Assembly: GCF_021560035.1 (NCBI RefSeq)
Contig: NZ_CP074373.1
Coordinates: 2,786,001 to 2,850,000 of the forward strand
DNA from: Virgibacillus sp. NKC19-16
GTDB lineage: Bacteria; Bacillota; Bacilli; Bacillales; Amphibacillaceae
Reading direction: 5' to 3'
DNA length: 64,000 bases
The notes beneath the pieces were generated by a model. The model was not told where the DNA came from. It ran no database searches and was given only the letters and a program-made list of their open reading frames with translations. Position numbers and translations under genes: made by a program. Below, piece after piece: positions 51,868 through 61,355 of the stretch; position 1 is the first letter of the stretch; each line of letters opens with the position of its first letter.

Positions 51868-52875
51868 TTATTTTTTGGCAAGTTCAGCTGCAACATCAAT
51901 GATCATATCTTCTTGCCCACCAACAATTTTACGTTCACCTAGTTCTACTAAAATATCGCGAGAATCTACGGAGAATTTCTCTGCAGCTCGATTGGCATGT
52001 AAGAGAAAACTAGAATAAACACCGGCATACCCCATTGTTAAGCTATCGCGACCAATTTCTTGAGGTTTTGGCAATATGGGTGCGACAATGTCTTCTGCTA
52101 CATCCATGATTTTGTACAGATCAATCCCTGTTGGAATTCCGATTTTTTCAAGCACAGTAACTAATACTTCTGTTTGCGTATTTCCTGCTCCTGCACCCAA
52201 ACAGCGGATACTTCCATCGAGCCTCGTAGCTCCTTCTTCCATCGCTGCTAAGGTATTGCCCATCGCTAGGGACAAGTTGTTGTGACCGTGGAAACCAATT
52301 TCTACCGTTAATGCTTGACGAAGCGCTCGGATTCTCTCTTTGACTTCATGTGGAAGTAAAGCACCTGCTGAATCTACAACATACACCGTATCTGCACCAT
52401 AGCTTTCCATTAATTTCGCCTGTTCTACTAACTTTTCGGATGAAACCATGTGGCTCATCATTAGGAATCCAACCGTTTCCATTCCTAATTCCTTGGCCGT
52501 TTCTATATGCTGTTTCGAAATATCTGCTTCTGTAACATGTGTAGCGACTCTAGCCATTTTTGCACCAAGTTTTGCCGCTTCTTTTAAATCCTCAATAATC
52601 CCAATTCCTGGCAATAATAATACCGCTATTTTTGAAAAATCAGCTGCAGATACGGCAGCTTCAATTAATTTCATTTCATCTGTTTTCGATAAGCCATATT
52701 GTAAGGAGGATCCTCCTAGCCCATCTCCGTGAGAAACTTCAATATAAGGAACACGCGCCTCGTTGAGTGCTCCTACAGTTTTGGTTACTTGATCGACTGT
52801 ATACTGATGACTTACCGCATGACTCCCGTCTCTAAGTGCGACCTCTGTAATCTTAATACCTGTTTGATTAGACAT
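51868..52875 (-). CDS. praG: 4-hydroxy-2-oxovalerate aldolase
   Basis: A 335-residue DmpG/BphI class II pyruvate aldolase. ITEVALRDGSHAVSHQYTVDQV contains the catalytic Arg-Asp and metal Asp. GFHGHNNLSLAMGNTLAAMEEGATRLDGSIRCLGAGAGNTQTEVLV (about residues 195-240) holds the two metal histidines. It splits 4-hydroxy-2-oxovalerate into pyruvate and acetaldehyde and channels the aldehyde to the acylating dehydrogenase encoded 15 bp upstream. AGAGGAGG site. Confidence 0.96.
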   Translation of the reverse strand: MSNQTGIKITEVALRDGSHAVSHQYTVDQVTKTVGALNEARVPYIEVSHGDGLGGSSLQYGLSKTDEMKLIEAAVSAADFSKIAVLLLPGIGIIEDLKEAAKLGAKMARVATHVTEADISKQHIETAKELGMETVGFLMMSHMVSSEKLVEQAKLMESYGADTVYVVDSAGALLPHEVKERIRALRQALTVEIGFHGHNNLSLAMGNTLAAMEEGATRLDGSIRCLGAGAGNTQTEVLVTVLEKIGIPTGIDLYKIMDVAEDIVAPILPKPQEIGRDSLTMGYAGVYSSFLLHANRAAEKFSVDSRDILVELGERKIVGGQEDMIIDVAAELAKK

Positions 52876-52890
52876 ACGCTTCCTCCTCTC

Positions 52891-53781
52891 TTATACGTTT
52901 TCAGCCATTTTATTTACGCGATTCTTCGCAAATTCCTCCGCTACTTTTACAGCGGCAGCCGTCATAATATCAAGATTTCCGGCATATTTTGGCAAATAGT
53001 GCCCTGCTCCTTCAATTTCAAGGAATACCGTTATCTTATTTCCATCAAAAATAGGTTCGGTTCGCAGGTTATATCCGGGGACATAGCCTTGAACCTTTTT
53101 CACCGTTTCTAAAATGGAATTCGTAATCTTTTCTTGATCCATAGTGCCTTCCTCGACAATAGCATGCACCGTGTCACGCATCATGATTGGTGGTTCGGCA
53201 GGGTTTAAGACGATAATCGCTTTACCCTCTTTCGCTCCCCCTACTTCTTCGATCGCTTTTGCGGTTGTTTCGGTAAATTCATCAATGTTCGCTCTCGTTC
53301 CTGGTCCAGCACTTTTACTTGCAATGGTTGCAACGATTTCTCCATATTCCACAGCTGCAACTTGATTAATGGCATCTACAATTGGAATGGTTGCCTGCCC
53401 ACCACATGTAATGAGATTGACATTTTCCGCCTCGAGATGTTCGCCTAGATTTACGGTTGGTGCAATAAATGGACCGATTGCTGCAGGTGTTAAATCTAGT
53501 ATTTGTTTACCTAGTTGTTTTGCTATTTTCGCATTATGCATATGCGCTCCGGCGCTTGTTGCGTCAAAAAGAACATCTACTAATTCGGGATGATCTTTTA
53601 GGCCGTCAATGCCAGTGTCAAATGTTTGCAGTCCTAAATATTTGGCATGATTCAGCCCCCTTGACTCTGGATCGATCCCCATAACGGTCGTTAATTCCAG
53701 TACGTCCGAGTTGGTTAATTTCACCATTAAGTCTGAACCAATGTTTCCGGTTCCAATAATTCCAACTTTCACTTTATTCAT
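52891..53781 (-). CDS. praF: acetaldehyde dehydrogenase (acetylating)
   Basis: About 296 residues of the DmpF/BphJ type: [39 protein letters not shown], and the catalytic Cys in [20 protein letters not shown]. It turns acetaldehyde, NAD+ and CoA into acetyl-CoA in complex with the aldolase. ATG 53781 with GAGGAGGG is preferred to the frame start 53796, which would overlap the hydratase stop. Confidence 0.96.
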   Translation of the reverse strand: MNKVKVGIIGTGNIGSDLMVKLTNSDVLELTTVMGIDPESRGLNHAKYLGLQTFDTGIDGLKDHPELVDVLFDATSAGAHMHNAKIAKQLGKQILDLTPAAIGPFIAPTVNLGEHLEAENVNLITCGGQATIPIVDAINQVAAVEYGEIVATIASKSAGPGTRANIDEFTETTAKAIEEVGGAKEGKAIIVLNPAEPPIMMRDTVHAIVEEGTMDQEKITNSILETVKKVQGYVPGYNLRTEPIFDGNKITVFLEIEGAGHYLPKYAGNLDIMTAAAVKVAEEFAKNRVNKMAENV

Positions 53782-53792
53782 CTGAACCCTCC

Positions 53793-54587
53793 TCACTCTG
53801 TGAATGAAACATGTACTTCCCCTAGTTCGGCAAATTTCGCGTGAAAATGATCTCCGGGTGCTGCTTCCATAGCGGCTGACAATGCGCCAGATAGAATAAC
53901 TTCACCTGCTTTGAGCGTAATCCCGTAGGTTGCTAGTTTATTAGCCAACCATGCAACACATTTTGCCGGATCTCCTAAAGCTGCTGCACCAACACCTGTA
54001 TTTTGCAAGACATCATTTTTGTAGAGCACCATTCCCATTTGCTTTAGGTCTACATCTTCAATTTTTTTGGGTCTTCCACCAAGTACATATAATCCAGATG
54101 AAGCATTATCTGCCACCGTATCCGCTAGTGTAATTTTCCAATCTTTAATACGACTGTCTACAACTTCAAGCGCTGGGACAACAGCATCGGTTGCTTTCAG
54201 TACATCTAATGTCGTTACATTTGGCCCAACTAGATCGTCTTTTAAAATAAAGGCAATTTCTCCTTCTACTTTTGGCTGCAGGACACGGTCAGCTGAAATC
54301 TTTCCGCCATTTTCAACTTTCATCTGATCTAATAAATGTCCATAATCCGGTTCGCCAACGCCTAACATTTCTTGCATCGCCTTGGAAGTCAAGCCGATTT
54401 TTTTTCCCGTTATTCGTTGTCCGTTTTTAACATTTTGATCAATCGTGTGTAACTGTACCTGATAGGCCTCATCAACGGAGAGATCAGGATCCAGCTCCGT
54501 AATTGGCTGAACCCCTTCACGTTTACTCCAAGCATTTGCTAAGTGTTTCGCATGACTTGCCGTTTTCGTCGTGTATTCGGTTTTCAT
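53793..54587 (-). CDS. praE: 2-oxopent-4-enoate (2-hydroxypenta-2,4-dienoate) hydratase
   Basis: A 264-residue FAH-fold enzyme of the DmpE/MhpD type: [30 protein letters not shown], the metal-binding [20 protein letters not shown], and [28 protein letters not shown]. It hydrates 2-oxopent-4-enoate to 4-hydroxy-2-oxovalerate. Lies between the semialdehyde dehydrogenase and acylating dehydrogenase genes in one operon. AGGGGGA site. Confidence 0.93.
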   Translation of the reverse strand: MKTEYTTKTASHAKHLANAWSKREGVQPITELDPDLSVDEAYQVQLHTIDQNVKNGQRITGKKIGLTSKAMQEMLGVGEPDYGHLLDQMKVENGGKISADRVLQPKVEGEIAFILKDDLVGPNVTTLDVLKATDAVVPALEVVDSRIKDWKITLADTVADNASSGLYVLGGRPKKIEDVDLKQMGMVLYKNDVLQNTGVGAAALGDPAKCVAWLANKLATYGITLKAGEVILSGALSAAMEAAPGDHFHAKFAELGEVHVSFTE

Positions 54588-54598
54588 TTAAGATCCCC

Positions 54599-56056
54599 CT
54601 ACATTTTAAGCGTAATATTCGTTAATTCAGAGTAGAAATCAAAACTGTGAGCTCCACCTTCACGGCCAATACCACTATGTTTCATCCCTCCGAATGGTGT
54701 GCGTAAATCGCGTAGGAACCATGTGTTTACCCAAACGATACCAGCTTCGATTTTTCCGCTGAAACCGGTGGCGCGTTTAACATTACTAGTCCATACACTT
54801 GCACTTAAGCCGTAGTGCGTATCATTGACTTGTTCCAGTACTTCTTCTTCTGTATCAAAAGGAACAACGGTTACAACCGGGCCAAAGATTTCTTCGCGTA
54901 CACATCTTGAATTTTTTCCTAAACCTGTAATAATCGTTGGTTCAACGAAATACCCTTTGTCAAATCCTTCAGCGGCCTTCCCGCCTGTCAAGAATGTTCC
55001 GCCTTCTTCTTTCGCAAGATCCAAATAGCCAAGCACTTTATTATAGTGTTCTTCACTTACTAATGCGCCAACCTTTGTATCTGCATCGAACGGATCACCG
55101 ACAACGAGTTCTTTTGCTTTTGCTGAAAAACGTTCCAGAAATTCATCGTAAATCGGACGCTCCACATAAATTCTTGAACCACAGAGACAAACTTCGCCTT
55201 GATTAATGAAACTAGAACGAACAGTTGTATCAATCATGTCTTCCATGTCCGCATCTGCAAAAATAACGTTTGGATTTTTGCCACCAAGTTCAAAGGATAA
55301 TTTTTTCAATGTTGGTGCTGCAGCCTTCATAATTTCAGTTCCTGTTACCGTTTCACCCGTAAAAGCAATCGCATCCACATCATCATGGGAAGAAAGCGCC
55401 GCTCCTGTATCACCAAATCCATGAACCATATTCACCACGCCATCCGGTACACCAGCATCCTTACAGATTTGTCCGAGAACAGTTGCTGTTATTGGGGTCA
55501 CTTCAGATGGTTTCATTACAGCTGTATTACCTGCTGCAAGAGCTGGAGCTAATTTCCACGTCATAAGGAATAATGGTAAGTTCCATGGATTAATAAGCCC
55601 CACAACTCCCACTGGACGGCGAATCGCATAATGAATCGCTATATCATCTTGCTCGTAAGCTTCCGTACCTACTGAAGTCATATAGTCAGCAAAGAAATAG
55701 AAGTTATTCGCTGCACGATCAATATCAACATTCGTGGAGAGCCATAATGGTTTACCCGTATCTAAGGATTCGAGTTTCGCCAATTCATCTTTTCTTTCCA
55801 AGATCAAATCACCAATTTTACGGATGATGTTGGAGCGCTTTCTGAGCGGCATATTCTTCCATTCGCCATTAAGTGCCGTTCTGGCAACACTTACCGCTTG
55901 GTCAACTTCTTCTTTCCCGCCCTTTGCAATATTTCCTAACACTTCTTCCGTTGCTGGATTCACATTTTCAAACGTTTTGCCATTGGATGATTGTACATAT
56001 TCGCCATTAATGAAATGCGAACAATCCATTACCTTCTTTTTCGTTTCGGTTTGCAT
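54599..56056 (-). CDS. praB: 2-hydroxymuconate-6-semialdehyde dehydrogenase
   Basis: A 485-residue aldehyde dehydrogenase of the DmpC/XylG group. SHFINGEYVQSSNGKTFENVNPAT, GLINPWNLPLFLMTWKLAPALAAGNTAVMKPSE, FELGGKNPNVIFADADMED, and NQGEVCLCGSRIYVE with the catalytic Cys near residue 286. It oxidises the ring-cleavage semialdehyde to 2-hydroxymuconate. First gene of the lower operon praB-E-F-G-D-C. No hydrolase (DmpD) gene is present, so only the oxalocrotonate branch operates. AAGGAGG site. Confidence 0.93.
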   Translation of the reverse strand: MQTETKKKVMDCSHFINGEYVQSSNGKTFENVNPATEEVLGNIAKGGKEEVDQAVSVARTALNGEWKNMPLRKRSNIIRKIGDLILERKDELAKLESLDTGKPLWLSTNVDIDRAANNFYFFADYMTSVGTEAYEQDDIAIHYAIRRPVGVVGLINPWNLPLFLMTWKLAPALAAGNTAVMKPSEVTPITATVLGQICKDAGVPDGVVNMVHGFGDTGAALSSHDDVDAIAFTGETVTGTEIMKAAAPTLKKLSFELGGKNPNVIFADADMEDMIDTTVRSSFINQGEVCLCGSRIYVERPIYDEFLERFSAKAKELVVGDPFDADTKVGALVSEEHYNKVLGYLDLAKEEGGTFLTGGKAAEGFDKGYFVEPTIITGLGKNSRCVREEIFGPVVTVVPFDTEEEVLEQVNDTHYGLSASVWTSNVKRATGFSGKIEAGIVWVNTWFLRDLRTPFGGMKHSGIGREGGAHSFDFYSELTNITLKM

Positions 56057-56255
56057 AGAGAAATCCTCCTTATATTTTTCTGAAACGTATACATTATTTC
56101 CGATGATTATAGCTTAGGTGAATGTATGCTGAACACTTTCCTTCTTCATCAACATATTTTCATTGTAAAAGCGATGTAAAAACTTTAAAAGGTGACAGTT
56201 CCTACATACGCAACAAAATAAAAATTCTTTTGCTTGAATTTACTAATTACTATTT

Positions 56256-56269
56256 AGAAAGCGATAACA
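56256..56269 (+). promoter_or_regulatory. candidate cre site between praB-type operon and iclR
   Basis: AGAAAGCGATAACA, 13 of 14 to consensus, in the 302-base divergent gap. The remaining gap contains the shared leader (56294-56358) that recurs in the scar at 36.1 kb. Confidence 0.5.
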
Positions 56270-56358
56270 ATGGTATATACTTAATATATTAGGATGGATA
56301 AAACGCTCCATTTCTATGTTCCTTTATATAAAACATAAATTTATAAGAGGTGAAATAG

Positions 56359-57144
56359 ATGGTAAAGCAGAAAAGCGAACCCCAGATTCTTTCATCGGTT
56401 ACCAATGCATTACGTATTCTAAAAAGTTTTTCAACATTTGAACCAACAAAGAAGGTTAGCGAGTTAGCCGAATCATTAGGATTAGCGAAAAGCACCGTCA
56501 GTCGGCTACTGACAACACTTGCCAGTGAAGGATTTGTTATCAAAGATGAAAAGACCCAAGCGTATCGATTAGGAATATCTGTACTCACGCTTGCGGGGAT
56601 TGTAACGAACAATTTAGATATTCATAAAGAAGCCGCCCCAGTTCTGCATAAATTAGTAAATGATACTGGAGAAACGGCACATTTAGCTGTGATGGATGGC
56701 CTCGATACAATTTATATTCATAAAGAGGAATGTTATCATCCGGTTCGTATTTTAACGCACATTGGGAGGCGGAACCCTTCTTACTGTACCAGTTCAGGCA
56801 AAGTTCTACTTGCCTTTAGCGGGGATAACGTTGTAGAAGATATCATTAATCAGGGGTTAGTTTCCTACACAGAGAATAGCATCACCGACCCTAACGTACT
56901 TCGGAAGGAACTAGACATGATTCGTGAAAAGAACTACGCCGTCAGCACAGAGGAATTAACAGAAGGAACGAAATCAGTCGCCGCACCAATACGAGATTAT
57001 ACAGGAAAAGTAGTCAGCGCCATTACCGTTGTGGGACCAATCCAACGCATGAAAAACTATAAAATACGTGATATAGCAAAAAAGGTCACCCACGCCGCAA
57101 AAGAAGCATCAGAGCGTTTGGGGTATGATGAGAGGTACTTATAG
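56359..57144 (+). CDS. IclR family transcriptional regulator
   Basis: A 261-residue regulator. N-terminal winged helix (SSVTNALRILKSFSTFEPTKKVSELAESLGLAKSTVSRLLTTL, residues about 9-51) and an IclR effector domain (GETAHLAVMDGLDTIYIHKEE, YCTSSGKVLLAFSG, GTKSVAAPIRDYTGKVVSAITVVGP). Divergent from the lower-pathway operon, so it is the likely controller of meta-cleavage genes, as PobR/PcaR-type IclR proteins are elsewhere. Start ATG has AAGAGGTGA. Remnants of a second copy are at 36.1 kb (5' end) and 60.6 kb (3' end). Confidence 0.93.
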   Translation: MVKQKSEPQILSSVTNALRILKSFSTFEPTKKVSELAESLGLAKSTVSRLLTTLASEGFVIKDEKTQAYRLGISVLTLAGIVTNNLDIHKEAAPVLHKLVNDTGETAHLAVMDGLDTIYIHKEECYHPVRILTHIGRRNPSYCTSSGKVLLAFSGDNVVEDIINQGLVSYTENSITDPNVLRKELDMIREKNYAVSTEELTEGTKSVAAPIRDYTGKVVSAITVVGPIQRMKNYKIRDIAKKVTHAAKEASERLGYDERYL

Positions 57145-57146
57145 GG

Positions 57147-57334
57147 GAGAAGCATGGGGACGGTTCTTTTGCTTCCTTTTTATTACTTGTGTCTGAATTT
57201 ATATGATTCCGACTTCAACTTCAACCGATGTGGTTAACGTAAGTTTATTATGCCAACTGGATTGATTGACACAACAAAAACTATAATGGCGTACAGGGAC
57301 AGAGAGACAGGAACTGAACCTGTCCCTTCGTCCC
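57147..57334. repeat. extragenic repeats and terminator between iclR and the helicase gene
   Basis: GAAGCATGGGGACGGTTCTT with TGCTTC closing arm (57151-57175) and a GGGACAGAGAGACAGG / CCTGTCCCTTCGTCCC hairpin (57296-57334, 13 of 16 pairs). Same families as at 49.5, 50.8 and 60.7 kb. They separate convergent genes. Confidence 0.7.
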
Positions 57335-57345
57335 TACACCTAACA

Positions 57346-60300
57346 TTATTTCATATTTAGATGTTGATTTAGCAGTTTAAAATGTTCTTTAACTTTCAAT
57401 CGCTCCAAATCTCCTATTATTATAAATCTTTCTTTCGCTCTTGTTACAGCTACATTCAATAAGTTTGGCTTCTGGCATATCCAATTGGCCGCACCTTCCT
57501 GAGTCTGATCGGTTCCACAAACAAATAATACGGTTTGGGCTTCTTTCCCTTGAAACGTATGTACAGTGCCAATATTATATTTCATCCAATGATCCAACTT
57601 CTTTTTCTCAAATCTTCTCTGCTTCAAATGAGACCTTAATAGTTCTCTTATTTCATTTCTAACTTCTGTAAACGGTGTAATGATATATAAATCAGGCAAA
57701 TCTTCAGATTCAGTGTTTTGATCAATTGCTTTTCTTACGTAATGTAATACCTCATCTCCCTGTTCCTTTACATATTGCCTGGATTTCGCTTTACCTTTAA
57801 CATCAATCCAGCGACTAATACCAAGCGAATCTCCTGGCTTAAACTCCCCATTTTTACCAAGCACCATCTTATTTTCATAGGCCATTTGATTGGAGATGGT
57901 GAACATTGGATCCAAACATCTTCTGTGCACCCATAAAGGAATTCCGATCCATTGTTCGTTTCCACTATTCCTCTTATACATGCCATACGGATTTGCTCTG
58001 TCTGCTAGTGATTGCACCGAAGAAGAAGGAAGTATATATTCATCTGGGAGATTATAAAATCTTTGAATTTCTGTTAATAATGTTTTGTCCATAGTGACCA
58101 CTGGTTCGATTTGCAAGGGATCACCAACAGCGATAACATGCTTTGACCTCCATATCGCTCCAACAGCTGCTTGTGGAATGGCTTGACCTGCCTCATCAAT
58201 AAATAGATAATCAATCGAACCGGGTCCTAATTCTTTATACATTCTCCCAACGCTCGCAAAGGTAGTACTGATGACAGGTACAAATAAATGAATGGTATCC
58301 CATAGTTCTTTAAAAACATCTAGATCATGGTTTGTATCTATCAGTTTTCTCTTATTAAAAAGGTTAACGTTTTGCAAGATTTGATAGTGTGACATACAGA
58401 GAAATACCTTATGTACTTTCATCGCCTGCAGGAAAAGTAATGCTCTTAAATGTAATAAGTTATCCGTTAGCCATGGCGTGTTTTGTTGACGTTTCGCATA
58501 ATTTGCGTCTTCCCAGTATACCTCGTCCGGGATAACGATATTTTCATCTTCAAATTGAGCACGCAATTTATGATAAATAGCGCTTTGCCTCTGAAGATCT
58601 TCTATTTTTGTTTTTATATAGTCTTGCTTGTTTTCTTGGGCAGTTATTTCTTTTCTTTTACCTATTTCAGATTGTTTTAAATTGGATAATGCAGTCAATG
58701 TTTCTTCTCGCCTTTTTGCTTGTTCTTTTTTTCTCGGTAAAAAGAAGGCAACTACAGCATTAACTTTTGGCTCATATACAAGTTTTTCTTTATAATCTGC
58801 TTTACTGAATATGATTTCCTTTAACACTTGCTTCAGCTTGTTCATTGTTTCTGTCTCCGCTTCCAGTTCCCCTTCAAGCTCTTGTAATTTGAGGCTATTT
58901 TGCTGGTGGGTTTTATGTGCACTGCAGAATTGCTGCAAAGCTGCCTTTTCTGATTCGATTTCACTTGCCAGCCTTTTCAGTTCAGCCTTCTCTTTCTTCC
59001 AATCATCCAAGGTATACTTCTCCGCTTTTAATTGGTTTAAAAAAACTTGATTGCTTAGCAAAGAATCTTTGAATTTATCGAGGTTGTCTTTTTTACCCAG
59101 CGCAACGGAAAACAGCCCCCATGCATCATTCCCACTATTTTCATCAGGTTCGGATTTACCTTCTTTTAGTAGTGACGCTGATTTCCGAAATAAATCCAAA
59201 TCATTTGCTAGTCTCGCGTATTCCCTTTCGAAGTTTGCTAAATAATCATTTTCATTAGCATCCTTGGTCTTCGGATTTCTTATAATCTCCCCTTTTGTAG
59301 GTAGCTCTTTAGAAATATTTTCAACTGCTGTATTATTAGAAGAAGCAACCACCATCGAATAACCTTTAATTCCATCTAGTAGTGTAAAGTAGTTATGTGA
59401 TTCTCCCCCTATATCTATTTTATCATGTGCAAAAGCATTGATTGGATTTTTCAATTCACACATTTTAAGCGCTCTTTCCGTAACCAAATTCGCAAATATG
59501 TCTTTTAGCAATGTTGTTTTCCCTGTTCCTGGTGGTCCGTTTACTGAACGTATAGATTCTTTTGCGGTCGGGCCTAAAGCAAGATTTACAGAAACTTGCT
59601 GCATTAGAGATAAACGATGTGCTACAGGAGAAGGCCATCTTGCAATTGGAATATTTTTAGGTTCCAATATGCTGGAAATGCATTCATGATTTTCGTCAAT
59701 CACTTGCCTCTTCTGTTCAGGAATACCCTCTAAGTACTGTTTTAAGGCGCTAGGATAATTTTGTTTACCCACTATATTTTGTGAATCCTCTATGTAAAAG
59801 CTATTAAAAAGTGTGTCGAATTGGCTTTCCTCATCTTTTGACTTTATGTGATATTGAACATAAAGTGAATCTAAATAATTACCTTGTAACTCTTTGGTAT
59901 TTAAACCCAGTTTCTTTTTTATTAGTTTTTCAAATAGGGTGATGCTTTCCTCCGTAACACCGTTAACAAATATCTCTGAGGCTTTTTCCTGGATAGTTGT
60001 TTCCAGTTCTTGAAACTCTGTATTTATCGTAGAAAAATCTATCTCCTTTTTTGCCTGCATTTTTCCTAACACGTAAGAGATAAATGGTAAATACAAGGAA
60101 TCTTCTATATACTCGCCATCCTTATCTAACTTAATGTTTGCAACGTAGGTTTTCTTTTTATCCAGATTAAATAGCTCCTCGTTATTTTTAAAATACTCCC
60201 GAGTTATTTTTGCTACATGAAACATTTCATAAACGCCCAAGAAGCATGTGTATTCTATTTCTTTATTATCTGCTAACTGATAGGGCTCTTCCCATGGAAG

Positions 60301-60447
60301 CTCATTCTTCTGGATACCCACAATTGACTTTATTTTCTTCTTATCATTTTCGGCGATTTTTAATTCAAGGTTTTTTGACTTACCAATTTCAGGCGAATTC
60401 ATGGACTCTATTAATATCCAAGCTTCTAATACTTTCTTTTTTTGCAA
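57346..60447 (-). CDS. large superfamily 1 helicase/AAA protein
   Basis: A 1033-residue protein. An N-terminal 300-residue domain of unknown type is followed by Walker A GPPGTGKTTLL (residues 304-314), a long charged region with coiled-coil character (about 430-640), Walker B DYLFIDEAGQAIPQAA and motif III VIAVGDPLQIEPV near 745-775, and the C-terminal RecA-like half with IGTVHTFQGKEAQTVLFVCG and LLNVAVTRAKERFIIIGD. This is the Upf1/Dna2-like SF1B group (AAA_11/AAA_12). Stand-alone versions are frequent in defence islands, but a defence role is inference. TTG start with GAGGTG. Flanked by repeats and an iclR remnant, suggesting insertion. Confidence 0.88.
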   Translation of the reverse strand: MQKKKVLEAWILIESMNSPEIGKSKNLELKIAENDKKKIKSIVGIQKNELPWEEPYQLADNKEIEYTCFLGVYEMFHVAKITREYFKNNEELFNLDKKKTYVANIKLDKDGEYIEDSLYLPFISYVLGKMQAKKEIDFSTINTEFQELETTIQEKASEIFVNGVTEESITLFEKLIKKKLGLNTKELQGNYLDSLYVQYHIKSKDEESQFDTLFNSFYIEDSQNIVGKQNYPSALKQYLEGIPEQKRQVIDENHECISSILEPKNIPIARWPSPVAHRLSLMQQVSVNLALGPTAKESIRSVNGPPGTGKTTLLKDIFANLVTERALKMCELKNPINAFAHDKIDIGGESHNYFTLLDGIKGYSMVVASSNNTAVENISKELPTKGEIIRNPKTKDANENDYLANFEREYARLANDLDLFRKSASLLKEGKSEPDENSGNDAWGLFSVALGKKDNLDKFKDSLLSNQVFLNQLKAEKYTLDDWKKEKAELKRLASEIESEKAALQQFCSAHKTHQQNSLKLQELEGELEAETETMNKLKQVLKEIIFSKADYKEKLVYEPKVNAVVAFFLPRKKEQAKRREETLTALSNLKQSEIGKRKEITAQENKQDYIKTKIEDLQRQSAIYHKLRAQFEDENIVIPDEVYWEDANYAKRQQNTPWLTDNLLHLRALLFLQAMKVHKVFLCMSHYQILQNVNLFNKRKLIDTNHDLDVFKELWDTIHLFVPVISTTFASVGRMYKELGPGSIDYLFIDEAGQAIPQAAVGAIWRSKHVIAVGDPLQIEPVVTMDKTLLTEIQRFYNLPDEYILPSSSVQSLADRANPYGMYKRNSGNEQWIGIPLWVHRRCLDPMFTISNQMAYENKMVLGKNGEFKPGDSLGISRWIDVKGKAKSRQYVKEQGDEVLHYVRKAIDQNTESEDLPDLYIITPFTEVRNEIRELLRSHLKQRRFEKKKLDHWMKYNIGTVHTFQGKEAQTVLFVCGTDQTQEGAANWICQKPNLLNVAVTRAKERFIIIGDLERLKVKEHFKLLNQHLNMK

Positions 60448-60601
60448 CGAAACACCTCATCCATTATTCATGTTTTCAACAATTTTCTCAAAATGTTGAA
60501 TTGAAATCAAACGTTTACGTCGATGGTTTCTTCCTTTTGTCACACTAAAATTCCTGTTTATCCATTTTGGTCTTTTAAGCGGCCATTTCCCTTTCAAATA
60601 A

Positions 60602-60674
60602 ACGCTTACTATTACCGTAGTGGATCCAATCCAACGCATGAAAACCTATAATATACGCGACATAGCAAAAAGTC
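60602..60674 (+). pseudogene. iclR 3' fragment
   Basis: Reads ITVVDPIQRMKTYNIRDIAK, matching ITVVGPIQRMKNYKIRDIAK of the iclR gene at 56.4 kb, at DNA level too (equivalent to about 57010-57085). A stop codon lies just upstream and the rest of the gene is absent. A degenerate GGACA hairpin (60685-60718) follows, as hairpins follow the intact iclR. Confidence 0.85.
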
Positions 60675-60684
60675 ATCCAATCCA

Positions 60685-60718
60685 CAGAAGGACAAAGAGA
60701 CAAATTCCTTGTCCTCTG
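60685..60718. repeat. degenerate GGACA hairpin repeat
   Basis: CAGAAGGACAA / TTGTCCTCTG arms. Same family as the hairpin at 57296-57334. The rest of the 60448-60775 gap holds the helicase promoter region and the iclR fragment. Confidence 0.6.
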
Positions 60719-60775
60719 CAACACGCAAGTTGACACGCTATCAGAGTTAAAATATAATTAATATAAGAGAAATAC

Positions 60776-60898
60776 GTGAAATTTGAACTAGGTCAAGCGA
60801 TGATGACGGCAGGCGTTTTGGAATTTATAAAGGCACAGGGCATATCACGTGATGAAATAGTCGATCTGTTGGTCGGCATGTTTCCGGAAGAATACTAG
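60776..60898 (+). CDS. small hypothetical protein (40 aa)
   Basis: GTG start; the protein begins MKFELGQAMMTAGVLEF and ends VGMFPEEY. It has the layout of short phage/plasmid-type proteins that open with a LGQ-x-x-MT-x-GV pattern. The ribosome binding site is weak (AAGAGA). It lies 20 bp before the coiled-coil gene and the pair is probably cotranscribed. Function unknown. Confidence 0.5.
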   Translation: MKFELGQAMMTAGVLEFIKAQGISRDEIVDLLVGMFPEEY

Positions 60899-60918
60899 AA
60901 TACAAGGGGGGAATTGAC

Positions 60919-61284
60919 GTGGAAAATAGCGATATGAAGCTAATACTTGACGAGATAAAGGCACTGAATGAAAAGGTCGACGGAGTAGATAAAAAATTAG
61001 ACGAAAAGGTAGACGGTTTAGATAAGAAATTTGGCGAAAAGATAGACAGCTTAGATAAGAAATTAGACGACTTTAGAGATGGCGTGGACAGGCAATTTGC
61101 GTTCGTCCACAATGATCTCAGTAATATAAAAGAAGACCTTGGCAACCTGACTGCCGAAAGCCGGAGCCACCACAAGCACACGGACGATAAGCTCGAAACG
61201 CTGGAATATGTTGCGCAAAAGATGTCGTACCAATCGCTTAAAAACGAATCTCAACTAGAGCGTATGAGAAAGGCGGAGGGATAA
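60919..61284 (+). CDS. coiled-coil protein of unknown function
   Basis: 121 residues, GTG start with GGGGGG-type site at eight bases. Residues 8-60 form a heptad coiled coil made of imperfect 11-residue repeats (VDKKLDEKVDG, LDKKFGEKIDS, LDKKLDDFRDG), then FVHNDLSNIKEDLGNLTAESRSHHKHTDDKLETLEYVAQKM. Similar proteins are common next to phage and accessory genes in Bacillaceae. No catalytic motif. It may be a structural or adaptor protein. Confidence 0.8.
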   Translation: MENSDMKLILDEIKALNEKVDGVDKKLDEKVDGLDKKFGEKIDSLDKKLDDFRDGVDRQFAFVHNDLSNIKEDLGNLTAESRSHHKHTDDKLETLEYVAQKMSYQSLKNESQLERMRKAEG

Positions 61285-61355
61285 CGATAGCTGATGGTGG
61301 AGGCGGAGACCAAACTAGCGTATAAGCCCGTTAGTGATATCGCGCTTTTTTCGGT

